Below the pieces are notes generated by a model. That model did no database searches, was not told the DNA's origin, and saw nothing but the letters and a program-made list of their open reading frames with translations. The translations under genes were made by a program, and so were the position numbers. From a virus: a stretch of DNA of 45,350 nt. Positions 9,332-19,900 of this stretch are shown piece by piece. The DNA lies in IMG/VR virus record IMGVR_UViG_3300015360_000074, positions 1-45,350 of that record, one strand, 5' to 3'. How positions within the stretch are numbered: position 1 is the stretch's first letter; each line of letters starts with the position of its first letter.

Positions 9332-9712
9332 GTGAGCAAATCCAGGCGCGACAACAGAGGTAATACCCGTGAACAAAAGCTTCAACACGAAAATGATAAG
9401 TTAAAACGAATAGTTAGCTTTCTTCGCAAACAATTAGCAAGAGTTGACTTAGACAGATCTGCCAATGTGCGCGATATTGTTCAGAAATATTACGAAAACG
9501 AAGATAAAGAGGCGTTTGCGGAAAAAGAACGCGAAGGCCTAGAAGCTCTACAGCGCGAATGGCAATGTTCTAAATGCGGTGAGGGTTATCTAGAAATAAC
9601 GTTACTTAACAAGTTGGATTCATTGCATTATTATCGCAAATGTACGAGTTGTTCTAATCGAACCAAGCTACAGCCGTACAACAAACATGTTCGCGGAATT
9701 GTTAAGAAATAG
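9332..9712 (+). CDS. Coiled-coil zinc-ribbon protein
   Basis: 126 residues. I chose GTG at 9332 because GGAGG sits at 9322-9326 with 5 bp spacing; a GTG 12 bp upstream would place this site inside the gene. Residues about 1-75 are highly charged and helical (EQKLQHENDKLKRIVSFLRKQL), likely a coiled coil. The C-terminus has CSKC near residue 80 and CTSC near 110, a four-cysteine zinc ribbon. Such ribbons bind nucleic acid or polymerase, so a transcription-related role is possible but not shown. It has its own promoter and is a lone plus-strand gene between leftward structural genes. Its stop abuts the stop of the convergent gene. Confidence 0.7.
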   Translation: MSKSRRDNRGNTREQKLQHENDKLKRIVSFLRKQLARVDLDRSANVRDIVQKYYENEDKEAFAEKEREGLEALQREWQCSKCGEGYLEITLLNKLDSLHYYRKCTSCSNRTKLQPYNKHVRGIVKK

Positions 9713-10528
9713 CTATTTGACGCCCTCTAGAAACTTAGGGAGTGGGTTTTCTGGGTTATTGAAATACTGAGCAAGCAAATTCCCAAAATCACCGAATTTA
9801 TTGACCATTTTAACCTTGAATTTTTTAATCACGAATTTGGTCAAAAAGCCTCGGCTTTCACAAGCAGTGACCATGTGGAAACGTAAGATCCAAGAATCGT
9901 GCGAGCTCTTGTCGCCAACCGTAAGTATGTAAAAAGACCAGTACAACCAATGAATTGGGTTGATGGCCTTGCCAGCAGCTAGCTTCATGGTGGCGGTTAC
10001 ATCAAAACGTCTTCCTAGCCAAGAGGATACGTGGAATTTTCCATAGTTACGGTTATTCCATACCCAGTTCACTTTTCCAAATTTCAAGATCTTCAGAGCG
10101 GTAAAGGCCAGTTTGTTCAGTTTTGCTTTTTTTGGATCTGTCTCGGATTCGTCAATTCCGTCACAGCGGACGTTTTTTCCATACTCAAGCACTTGCTGGG
10201 TCCATTCTGGCTTATCCAATATCATCGCAAGCGTTAGGAGGCCAAGATAATCGTCATGAGCCTGATAATCGAGCTCCTTAGCAACAGAACGGTCAATCAG
10301 GCCAGGTGCGTCAAAGCAAAGTGATACGGCTTCTATTAATCGGTTACGTTCTTTCTCAGTCAACAAGCCTTTGATTTTTAGACCAAGAGCATAATGGGCA
10401 GTGTAAAGGGTTCCATTGCCAGATACACCGTCGTTTTTACGATCAGAGTTCAGGCCGTATTCGTCTACCCAATTTTGAAATTCTGGCAAAAGTACGGTGT
10501 TTACCTGATTTAACTGATAATTAGGCAT
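9713..10528 (-). CDS. Conserved-looking phage protein of unknown function
   Basis: 271 residues starting MPNYQLNQVN. The ATG at 10528 is preferred since AGGAG lies 5 bp upstream; a GTG two codons earlier would overlap that site. The sequence is rich in Trp and Tyr, with HYALGLKIKGLL (about 45-57), WLGRRFDVTATMKLAAGKAINPIHW (about 165-190, a segment of mixed helix) and SWILRFHMVTACESRGF. It has no signal peptide or clear membrane helix. The look is of an all-helical globular domain, perhaps a virion-associated or host-interaction protein. I cannot assign a family. It lies head-to-head with the lysozyme operon. Confidence 0.6.
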   Translation of the reverse strand: MPNYQLNQVNTVLLPEFQNWVDEYGLNSDRKNDGVSGNGTLYTAHYALGLKIKGLLTEKERNRLIEAVSLCFDAPGLIDRSVAKELDYQAHDDYLGLLTLAMILDKPEWTQQVLEYGKNVRCDGIDESETDPKKAKLNKLAFTALKILKFGKVNWVWNNRNYGKFHVSSWLGRRFDVTATMKLAAGKAINPIHWLYWSFYILTVGDKSSHDSWILRFHMVTACESRGFLTKFVIKKFKVKMVNKFGDFGNLLAQYFNNPENPLPKFLEGVK

Positions 10529-10569
10529 AATCACTCCTGTTTCTAAGATTGTGATGGAAGGGTTCAGCC

Positions 10570-10598
10570 TTGACTAACAGCCAACTATAGGCTACTGT
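10570..10598 (+). promoter_or_regulatory. TTGACTAA-class promoter for the lysis/phosphoesterase operon
   Basis: TTGACT (10570-10575) and TACTGT (10593-10598) with a 17 bp spacer. It shares the octamer TTGACTAA with three other predicted promoters in this window. AGGAG at 10605-10609 follows, 6 bp before the ATG at 10616, so the leader is very short. Confidence 0.6.
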
Positions 10599-10615
10599 TT
10601 AAATAGGAGAAAAGC

Positions 10616-11035
10616 ATGGTTTATGAAAATATTATCACATTGGCAGCTCAAAAAATAGGCGTACCGATCTCTCTTTTAATGGCAATCTGCTCACATGAGA
10701 GCGGTCTTAAGAACGTTGTGGTGCCAAATGACGGTGGCAGCCCAAGTTATGGAATTTGCCAGGTAAAATCCGATACCGCAAAAATGTTCGGATATGAGGG
10801 TACTGAAAAAGAACTGATGACCCCTAAAAACAATGTCGCCGCAGCAGCAAAATATTTAAAATACCAGCTAGACCGATATGATCAGAATTGGTGCAAGGCA
10901 TCTGCAGCCTACAATTCGGGAACTTATTTTCCTAGCAAGAAAAACCTTGGCAAACCTACAAATCACGCGTATATCAAAAAGGTGCGCAAATATCTTGAAG
11001 AAGAACTACATGAACATTTAGAGTGTAATGAATGA
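10616..11035 (+). CDS. Lytic transglycosylase (SLT-type endolysin)
   Basis: 139 residues, the size of a bare catalytic SLT/goose-lysozyme-like domain. It would cleave the glycan strands of peptidoglycan. Visible motifs are SHESG with the likely catalytic Glu28, YGICQV (about 45-50, the GLMQ-type motif) and AYNSG (98-102). There is no signal peptide or wall-binding domain, so it is either a holin-dependent endolysin or a virion enzyme. Being outside the tail operon and under its own promoter, an endolysin is somewhat more likely. The stop overlaps the next start as ATGA, so it is co-translated with the phosphoesterase. Confidence 0.85.
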   Translation: MVYENIITLAAQKIGVPISLLMAICSHESGLKNVVVPNDGGSPSYGICQVKSDTAKMFGYEGTEKELMTPKNNVAAAAKYLKYQLDRYDQNWCKASAAYNSGTYFPSKKNLGKPTNHAYIKKVRKYLEEELHEHLECNE

Positions 11036-11670
11036 GCAATCATCGAAAAAACATATTTATAACTTCGGATTGGCATGTAGGACATGCTAACGTATTGATT
11101 TATGACAAAAGACCTTTCGAAGATCTAAACCACATGCACAGAGTGCTGGTAAATAATTACAACGCATCAGTGCGCGATGGAGATGTTTGCTATTTTCTTG
11201 GCGACATGGGTATGGGCAGTGGAGATGTTCTCAAAAAAGTGATTGAACGGCTTAACGGCACCAAAGTTTTGATCCTGGGTAATCATGACAAGAACACCTA
11301 TTCAATGTACGGTGTGGGTTTTGACGTAGTTCTTAATACTGCTGTGATATACCTTGGAGATAAACGTATTTCCATGAGTCACTGTCCGCTTCCTGGGATC
11401 TTTCGAGAAGACGTTGCGAATATGAAAGGTGCCAAAGAAAACGAAAACTGGCATGGCGAGCATAAGAATCAACGATTTACTTCTCAAGATCTTACGGTAG
11501 ACTTCCACCTTCACGGGCATATTCATTCCGATGGCAAAACTAAGCCGCGATCTACTGATCGTCAATACGACGTGGGCGTTAGAGCAAATGCGTATAAGCC
11601 CGTAAGCTTGAGCCTAATAGAATCTTGGATAGCAAACGAACAAATCAAGGCAAAACACGGAAACAAATAA
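11032..11670 (+). CDS. Calcineurin-like metallophosphoesterase
   Basis: 212 residues. All metal-binding motifs of the family are visible in order: SDWHVGH (D13, H15), LGDMG (D58), GNHD (84-86), SHCP (about 118-121) and LHGHIH (about 158-162). The enzyme would hydrolyse a phosphomono- or phosphodiester using two metal ions; substrate is unknown. Small phage and bacterial members of this type act on nucleotides or nucleic-acid ends. It is translationally coupled to the lysozyme (ATGA) and to the next gene (TAATG). No signal peptide, so it is cytoplasmic. Linkage to lysis may only reflect shared transcription. Confidence 0.85.
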   Translation: MSNHRKNIFITSDWHVGHANVLIYDKRPFEDLNHMHRVLVNNYNASVRDGDVCYFLGDMGMGSGDVLKKVIERLNGTKVLILGNHDKNTYSMYGVGFDVVLNTAVIYLGDKRISMSHCPLPGIFREDVANMKGAKENENWHGEHKNQRFTSQDLTVDFHLHGHIHSDGKTKPRSTDRQYDVGVRANAYKPVSLSLIESWIANEQIKAKHGNK

Positions 11671-11876
11671 TGGTAATCGTAATCCTAAAAGACGGATATG
11701 TATTCGGATTTGAGATGGACGGCTTTGACAAAGAAGAAATGCTAGTAGAGCATTTTAATAACAAAAACCTGTCAAAAACTACCGTTCTTGATTTAAAGAG
11801 TAAGGGTCAGTTTAAGGTTGACGATATCCAGGGAATGGAATTTCAACCCGTTCGTGCGATCAAAAGAAAAAGCTAA
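11670..11876 (+). CDS. Small unknown protein
   Basis: 68 residues beginning MVIVILKDGYVFGFEMDGF. The ATG at 11670 overlaps the stop of the phosphoesterase as TAATG, which supports this start over a longer overlapping version. Beta strand at the N-terminus, then charged helix, basic C-terminus (RAIKRKS). No recognised motif. It is the last gene of the three-gene operon and ends 7 bp from the convergent structural gene, without an evident terminator. Confidence 0.6.
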   Translation: MVIVILKDGYVFGFEMDGFDKEEMLVEHFNNKNLSKTTVLDLKSKGQFKVDDIQGMEFQPVRAIKRKS

Positions 11877-11883
11877 AAAAGTC

Positions 11884-12312
11884 TTAAGAAGATCTGTCTA
11901 GTGCAAATAGTGGGATCTGGCCGACGAAACTAAAGTTAAGCTTATAAGTACCCCTCACCGCAGCGGTATGGCCTTCGTTAGACACCTTGCAATTGGGAAT
12001 AAAAATAATATCTTCTCCAGTTGACCTGTCTTGTACGCGAAGGGATATGTACGGTGCGGCGGCAGCATCCTGAAACAAAGGGCGAAGCTCTTGCGCCTGC
12101 AGTCCACCGCTTTGCCTAACACGTAAACCACTCACGTTACCGCTTACTGAAATTCTGTTAGCGCAAATTTCTTGAGCATACATGGAATCAATACCATAAA
12201 TAGCGGTTTCGTCGTAATCGACGGTAAAAGAAACGCTTTGAGCAACTTTATACAGCTTGTTGTTTAGGTATAATTTTATATGTGCCCCAGCTAGAATTAT
12301 TGGTGCAGCCAT
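11884..12312 (-). CDS. Tail tube-like or baseplate protein
   Basis: 142 residues starting MAAPIILAGAHIKLYLNNKLY. The start at 12312 overlaps the stop of the upstream baseplate gene as TAATG. The pattern of a short beta protein with VSFTVDYDETAIYGIDS (about 27-43), a central SGNVSGLRVRQSGG and a C-terminal GTYKLNFSFVGQIP matches what I associate with tail-tube or tube-initiator folds of contractile phages. The position at the end of the baseplate genes and before the fibres also fits a baseplate component. Tube versus baseplate role is not settled; the main tube gene may lie elsewhere. Confidence 0.55.
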   Translation of the reverse strand: MAAPIILAGAHIKLYLNNKLYKVAQSVSFTVDYDETAIYGIDSMYAQEICANRISVSGNVSGLRVRQSGGLQAQELRPLFQDAAAAPYISLRVQDRSTGEDIIFIPNCKVSNEGHTAAVRGTYKLNFSFVGQIPLFALDRSS

Positions 12313-13931
12313 TATTCCCCCCAAATTTGGGGGTTTTCGCTATATTGCGTACCCCACTTGCCGAGCCCAATATCTGATGGATACAGTACGGTAAAGATAA
12401 TAGTGATACCAGTTGCAGCCACGCTCTTGATCAGATCCTGAGCGTAAATACGTCCTGCTACTACATCGGTAATATAAAATGGGTAATCATAACCATCACT
12501 GCTGATATCAGAAGCGGTCTTCTGAGAAACCAAGGCAACGTCTGTTCCGTTTGGGTGAAACTTTTTAACGTTGTAGGCAGGACTGATCAACAGTGTGGTA
12601 GAAGAAGGACGGGCAATGTAAGGTACAGGGCCTTCTTGGTGGCTAGTGCCGTACCCTAAGATTAAATTTCCTTGTTCGTCTGGGAACGCAGAGGCATTTG
12701 CTACACTAACAACTCTGGAAACAGATCCGTCTAAATCCTGAGTTAACAATGTTCCAATATGGCTTACGGTGAAAGGCTGGGTTAGATCATAGGCATAAGG
12801 GCCTTCCTGATTGGGAAGCAAAGAAACAGGATCAGAAGGATCGTGCAAGTGAGAAGAACCTCTACGGTCGCGACGTACCACCTTGGTAGCAGCAGGTAAA
12901 AATACCTGTAAGACCTTGGACTGTGTTTGATATGCGGCAGCATAGGAGAGTAAAGAAGAAAGGGTTTTCTTCACGGCCCTGAAGAACAAAACAGCATCAT
13001 TGATTCCTTGAACCACAATTCCAGTTGTACCCAAAGGATTGAAAACCTCAAAATACTGCACACCAACTGCGCCTCCGCGTGAGGCAATAATTGTATAGCT
13101 GCCTTCGTTTGCAGAAGCGGAAAACCCGCCGCCGAATACGTTCACATAATCGTTTGGAGTAACCTTGCCCAGCTGTGGATTGGCTCCACCAGTCCATGTA
13201 AAGCGAATGTTACCGCCTGGCTGGAGGGATAGGGTCCATTGAGTAGACATGTTTCCACCAGCTGCCACAGTAGAATCAAAAAGAAGCTCATTCTGAGCGC
13301 GACCGCCTTTAATGGTTACGGAAGACGCTGGACCAATAGTATCAGAAAAGATTTGGGTATAGGGGCCATTACCATCGTCTTTTGCAACAGCAGTGCCAGT
13401 AAGACCGGCTGAGCGCAGCTCTTTGGTAATAGCATCTGCTACTTCCTGGGCTGAAGCCGCTGCTATGTTTTGAAATTCACCAGTGTTAAAAGTGATAATA
13501 GCATCGGTTTTTTCATCAAAATTGATCAGAAAAGTATCGCCATCTTGAAGATTGTACGGCGCAAATGCACGAGCAGAGGAACTTGCGCGAACAAATTCAT
13601 CTCCAAAAATGGCACTCAAGAGATTGTTTATCAGATCACGAATCTGTTTACGGTTCTTTACTTCAATACCGATTTGCCGGAATACTTCGTCTGAAAGACC
13701 TACGGCGGGTGGACGAGAAATGTTAGCATCTGCCAAGCGCTCATCCAGATAACGACCTGAGGCCGTGGCGATATAAAGTTGGTCATTTACTGCGCGAACG
13801 TTGTTGATCAAGTGGGCAGCATTGCCTACAGCCAAGGCGTCGAGGACAGCATCTACACTTTTGCCCTTAATAGCAGGGTTTAAATATGAGCGCAGTCTTT
13901 TGTACTGTTCTTCTGGAGTTGTTATTGCCAT
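12312..13931 (-). CDS. Baseplate wedge-like protein
   Basis: 539 residues. The N-terminus (MAITTPEEQYKRLRSYLNPAIKGK) is helical and resembles the start of baseplate-J-linked proteins. Around 125-235 is a module with DGDTFLINFDEKTDAIITF and VADAITKELRSAG, a unit that recurs in the neighbouring 2181-residue protein. Around 265-315 is another recurring unit (NDYVNVFGGGFSASANEGSY). The C-terminus carries a beta domain ending NPQIWGE. It directly follows the baseplate-J gene by 3 bp and overlaps the next gene. In T4-like tails this place belongs to wedge subunits that join the J protein to fibres, so I infer a wedge role. Confidence 0.65.
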   Translation of the reverse strand: MAITTPEEQYKRLRSYLNPAIKGKSVDAVLDALAVGNAAHLINNVRAVNDQLYIATASGRYLDERLADANISRPPAVGLSDEVFRQIGIEVKNRKQIRDLINNLLSAIFGDEFVRASSSARAFAPYNLQDGDTFLINFDEKTDAIITFNTGEFQNIAAASAQEVADAITKELRSAGLTGTAVAKDDGNGPYTQIFSDTIGPASSVTIKGGRAQNELLFDSTVAAGGNMSTQWTLSLQPGGNIRFTWTGGANPQLGKVTPNDYVNVFGGGFSASANEGSYTIIASRGGAVGVQYFEVFNPLGTTGIVVQGINDAVLFFRAVKKTLSSLLSYAAAYQTQSKVLQVFLPAATKVVRRDRRGSSHLHDPSDPVSLLPNQEGPYAYDLTQPFTVSHIGTLLTQDLDGSVSRVVSVANASAFPDEQGNLILGYGTSHQEGPVPYIARPSSTTLLISPAYNVKKFHPNGTDVALVSQKTASDISSDGYDYPFYITDVVAGRIYAQDLIKSVAATGITIIFTVLYPSDIGLGKWGTQYSENPQIWGE

Positions 13932-13934
13932 TTG

Positions 13935-16900
13935 TTAAGTTCCAATCTGAGACACGCTAATATCTAGTCCTGGATCGAGGATTCTGGCTTTTTCGCCTGG
14001 AGCAATGAAGATAATATCGTGAGTAGAATCGTATTGCGGGCTGCTGATAGCTACTGAAACTACGCCTGGAACTGCTTTCACAACACTAACGATAGAGCTA
14101 AAGTCGATAGGAACACCAATTTTATTAGAGTTGATAAGAGAGCTTACGTTAGTTCTTACCTGTTCTGCAAGCTGAGCAAAAGGGGCTCCGGTGGCAATTC
14201 TAATATTGATAGAAACTTGAATTCGTCGGTCGAGAGGTTCGCGAACAAATATCTCGGCACCAGCTGCACCAGAACCTGGATACGTAGTGGAATCTCTAGG
14301 GTCACCGTAGACAATTCTATTGGCCTCACCGATTAGACCTGTATCGTATCTATAACTGTCCAGGCCTTTCTTTATAAGGGTGTTAAAATCCATCTTGTTA
14401 ACAGAAATCAGTTGTACGCCCGCTGCTTCGTTGATCTTAGAAGACTGGGCATTCGTGTCGAATACGATTTGTGTACGTTGAGGAGCGCCAGCTTGAGCAG
14501 AAACCAGAAGTACGTGTTTGTAACCAAAATAGAATGCAGCTTCTTCTACGAAGACCGAAGACTCTCTGTTGTTCAGACTTGCATTGTCTACATTTGCCAT
14601 GGTGCCAATAACGACTGCAGTATTGCGATCTATAACCTCATCAATCACCCAAGACCCTGCGTTCGAAAGGGTCAGAGTGTCTCCAGTAGCAACAACCTTA
14701 TCGCCAAAAACCGAAGCTTCGATTTCAAGGAATTGCATCTGAGGTCTGTGGTCTTCCAGAACACTTCCAATAACGAATACCGCAGCTTCGTTTACGGCAG
14801 AAGGATTTGTTGCTTCAAGAAATGAACGCTTACCAGCTTGTACCAAAGCAGCAGTGAAAGGGGCCGGAACGTTGAAGTTAGACGCTGCAGTGGTTTCTTG
14901 GAAACCGCTAGTCGTAGAAGTAACTTCATTGTTTAGAGAAGTTGCTGAAATATCTGAAGTTCCAGTGATAGCTAAGGCAGTTTTTGCGGCTACCTGTGCA
15001 GAGCTATCGCCGCTGAGAATTGCTGCCAGCACTGGTGTTAGACCGCCTGGGGCTGGATCTGAGTTAGAACCGTTTATGTTAAACCATACATAGTATTGAT
15101 TCACGTCACCGGCAGAGTTCAATAGGAAATACTTGCCTGGGCCACCAATAGTAAATTGAGCACCAGTAGGCATCACAAATCTTTCAATTTGTTGTTTCTT
15201 AGCGCCAGCAGAGATGACCATGAAATTGCCCTGGTTGGCAACGGCAAAGTCTGTTCCAAAACGTACCACGTCGCCTACTTTGGCATTTCCAAGACTTGGC
15301 TCAAGCCCTACGCCATTCCAATTTAAATATTGAGTATGATTGGTAGCGTTTACCTTGAAAGAAGTCGTTGCATCAAAGCCCAAACTGATCAGATTTGCAG
15401 GAAGGGTAACTTCTTCTTCAACTACATTAGGGTTTTCAATCCAGATACTATCGTCATATCTGCGAATTACGAGAAACTTGCCCTGGTTAAGTACAGCAAA
15501 AGGATTGCTCATGATTAGAGTGTCACCTTCAGATACTTCAGTAGAAGCTGAGAAATCAGAGGCGTTAAAGGATTGACCTACGATGGAAGCGCCTGATACG
15601 GTTACAACCAGTGTGCCAGAATACGCCAAAGCCAAAGTAGAACTGGGAGCGTTTGCGGTTACAGTGACAACAAGACCGTTAACAGTACTGTTTGCGCCTG
15701 GAACGGTGCCAATTACAGCCGATAGATTAGCAGCAGTATCAGCGGCAGTAGCGCCAATTGCAAAATTGGTACCGGCGATTAAATTCGTAATACCGATTGT
15801 AAACTGGTCACCTGCAGTGGAATTGGCAGAAAACGTGAAGGTTCCAGACGAGAATTCGTTTACAGAAGCAGAATTTAAAACTCGTAGGGTTTTACCGTTA
15901 CTGGATACTCCGGTTACAAGGAATGTACCGTTGTTATCTGGATCAGGCATGTTGGCAACAGTAACCAAGTCTCCGATGGACAGGCCATTAAAGTTGGCAT
16001 TGCCAGTTAAAACGATATACTCAACGTCATTGCCTCCAGTTACTTTAGAAACGTTGAGGGTTCCGCCGCCTGCGTCATTGAAATCTACAGCAGACAGTAG
16101 GAAGTCAGGGCTTGTGCCAACTAGATTCCAGCTGATACAAACCAAATTACCTTGTTTTTCTACACGAAAAGTATTTCCGCGTGATCGAACATGGTGTCTT
16201 GGCTTGCCAAAATAACGCTGATTGAGCTCTCTATTGTTAAACATAACAGTGGATTTGCCAGAAGCAGGACTATTCCCAATAATGGTTACACCGCTGTTAG
16301 AAGAAAGAAGCGTTTCTTTGCGTTGTTTTACGGTTGCTTCAAGTCGGAACCACTGATCTGAATGAACGCCCTGAGCAGATACGCGATCAGCAGAAACGCT
16401 CATTACAGTGTTGTTTAAACGGGTAGCAATATCTAGAACGGGAACTTCGTATTTGTTAGCTAAGCCGCCAATAATTTGCACAGCACCCTTGCTTCCAAGG
16501 ATTTGTGTTGCTAGTTCTAGTCTGGAAGCACGTTCGGTTGTGCCGATTGTGCCTACAGTCGTGAAACCAGTTACTGCCAAAACGGAAAGTAAGCGTTTAA
16601 CCTGTTCGTGAGTGGTAGGAACAAGTCTTACCTCCTCTGAACTATTGAAGGCATAGCCTACGTCGCTTGAGAGATCGAGGGGTTTCTTAAAAGTAAACTG
16701 AGGGCTTACTGACAAATCGTTAGAAGCAATCCAGTTAATACCATCTAAAAGACTTACCCTGTCATACGAGAAACCAGAATCTTCGTATGTGCTTTCTACA
16801 AAGACGCCTGAGCCGGAAGTACCGCCATCGTTCACGATAGTAGCGGTGACATAAAGGGCCAGGTCGGTGTCTACATAAGCTTTTACATCGGCTGCAGTCG

Positions 16901-19900
16901 TAGAAGCAGACGCATAAAACGATATTGCTCCTGGTACGAGAGTGGATTTATTGGATTCGGCTACGGCTGCGGCGGTAGGTCTTTGAACAGAAAAACTAGT
17001 GGGAGTAGGTGTGAACCCTACTTCTGAAGAAATACGGAAAATCCCAATATTCGCTTCATCAAATTCAGTTTGATTGGTAATATTTACATATTCACCGCCC
17101 GAAAGGGTTATGGAGGGATTGGTACCCAGTCCAGTCCAGGTGTACGTGACTTGGTCTACTCCGGCGATTGGAGTATTTGGGGTAACAGTGATATCCCATT
17201 CAGTAGAACCATCTACAGCGCTTGCTATTGCGGCACCAGAGGCTAATACGATACGGATATCAACTGAGTTACTTACATCTATATTGCTGGTGACAAGAGC
17301 GTTGGGACCGCCTGGGTAATCGTATCCTACGGTAATTTTTTCACCAGAACGACCCCAGCGTGCTGAGCGATAAAGCAATGCTGTCTCAGGAAGAGCGTGT
17401 TTTAATACTTTTTTTGCCTGCATTAATACTTTGAATTGTTGAAAATCAAAGCCAGGGCCAAAAGAAGATGCAAAGTTTACAACAGGACCGGCATCAACAT
17501 CATATGCGTTAAAACTAGAAGGATTGTTGGCAAACGAAGTGTTAGTTACAGCTCTGCGATAGAACGGCATTTCAAAAGATTTAGCGGTAGTGTCGTTGTC
17601 CAAGACAACTACAGCAGTGTCTGAGAAGCCAAAGTCCAAGGGGTTGGCAATAAAGAAGCGATCATCAATGCGCATTCTGCGAATCAAAGCTTGCTCGGCA
17701 ATAGTTACTACAGGACCGGCAATACTCTTGACCTGTGCGCATTCTCCGTATGGCTGTGAGTCTGGTATTGCGCCATAGGGATGGAGTTCGCAGATCAATT
17801 CATTAGGATCGCGACCGGCAAAAGAAATATTTGAAGTAACCGATGCTGTAAAACTATCTGGAGGATTGGCGGCAGAACCGGCAGCAAACGAAGAATGCAC
17901 AAAACGAGGCAGCTGACCCTCACGAGTCCGACTGTCGTAAAAAGCTATAAGAGAATCTTTGCTCGTATTGCTCGTATTTGCAGGTAGATTTAAAAGTTTT
18001 CCTTCTAGGTCGGCGGTTACAACCAGTACATAACCATTGGTGTTTTTTGTCCTAGAGCGCACAACTATATATCTGTCTTCAAGAACAGAGAAAATCAGAC
18101 TGTTGGTTTGATCCTGAAGCTCTTGGGTAATATCATCAAGGGTCTTAGGACCAAGCGTGATACGAAATTTTTGCGGAGCTAAAGTACTGCGAAGGATTAC
18201 AAAGCCTTCAGAAAAAAGGATTCCAGATTCGGCTACGGCTGCAGCCCATTCGGCGGCGGTTACAACAATATCTAGCGTGGTGCCGGTCTTGGCATGTACC
18301 CGACCTTCTAGGCGGTTATTTATGTTTAACTCTTCAGACCAAATAATTATGTAGTCACCAACCACAACATTGTCAAATGCGCTTGGGATAGTGGTCACAT
18401 AACGAACGGTATTAGTGGCTGGCTTGGTCACGTCTATAATCGTATTTCCAGCTACACCAGTAACAATGATTTCCCCTGGATTATCAATCAACAGCCAGAT
18501 ATGAGCATCTGCAGAAAAAGCAACACTTCCACCTGGAATCTCAAGAGATTGGATTCTAGCTTCAGTCTGGGTAGTTCCAGCTTCTAAGACATCTCCAGCA
18601 ACCAAGGGTACAGCCAGTTCTATCTGGGCGGTATTTCTAGAAAGAATAAAATCAGAAGCCTTACCTTGAGCAGAAAGACCTGTTAGAGAACTAAGCATTC
18701 CCTTTGTAACTAACGAAGATGCTCCATCTATGACAACTTCCGCACGATTGTTAGAGCCTAGATTAGAAGTAATTCTCAAACGTTGGCCAACTACAGATAC
18801 TGTTACTCCAGTAAGTTTTGCCGTTAGAACTTCTGCCCAGGAGTCTAGAGAGTTCGCAGAAGAAACACTGGTGTAAAGCCCTGTGGCAATAAAGTCGGCA
18901 TCATAAACAGTGTAAGTAATAGCGGCAGTTCCATCGACCAAAAGAATGAGTGTGTCACCCGTAACAATGGTTGGCGACCACAAAGACTGCTCCTGCGTAA
19001 ACACAGAGGCTGTTTTACCATCTTTGTTTAGGGGTATTTTGTTCTTATAAAGACGTAGGGTTTGGGTTTCGTTTTCTGACAAGCCCAGCTGTACAGAAGC
19101 GTCGCGCCCAGAAGTAGTGGGAGTGGAAATTTTTATATTGTCACTGCCTTCTGTTTTAGAGCGGAAAACAACATATAGACCACCGCCTGAAGTGGTAGCC
19201 TCAAAACCAAGTTCGGGGTTAGCATTCACAGAAGCCGTAACTTCATTGGCAGTAACACCACCTGGAGAGCGAAAGTCAGAAGAAGTAAACACATGCTGAT
19301 AAGTGGTTTCGCCAACAATTAACGCCAGCGTATCGCCATCGATAATATCAAATGGAGCAGAAAGAGTAGAAATCAAGAATGCTTTGGTTACAGATGTTTG
19401 GCGTCCACCGGTAGATAATTGAAAAAACTGTTCACCACCGATAGCACTATTTACAATTGCTTCAAGCCCTACGCCAGTATTTTTGGCCTCATATCCAGAA
19501 CCATCGTCAATGTAAAGAATAGCGCCGTCTGAATTTGACAATATGTCAGAGCTAACAATAGTGGCATCTTCATCAGAAGGAGCTGCTCCGATTACAGAAT
19601 TTTTTACAGCAGTTGCCGTGCCAAGGCCACGAGATTCGATAGCACGTTTGATACGCACTCGAAGCTGATCATCAGTCTCAGAATCCTTGCCGGTAATAAA
19701 CGGAAGGGTGTTGGTTACAGCAGCACCGGCAAAAGGAGGGTTTGAAAACTGCTTAATAGCGCCGCGCGGTACGTTTCCGTCAGCTCCAGGTGTCAAAGAA
19801 GCAACTTGCACATTGCCAACAGAAACTTCACCATCAAGAATTATAGCAGCAGTGGTTACAGCAAACTGAAGATCAGAACTAGAGCCTACAGCTGGAGAAA

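Noticed and set aside
14412-19869. Many plus-strand ORFs across the giant baseplate gene, up to 210 codons
   Set aside because: The minus-strand frame is continuous and matches the baseplate J family; the opposite frames are Pro/Val/Thr-rich shadows of it.
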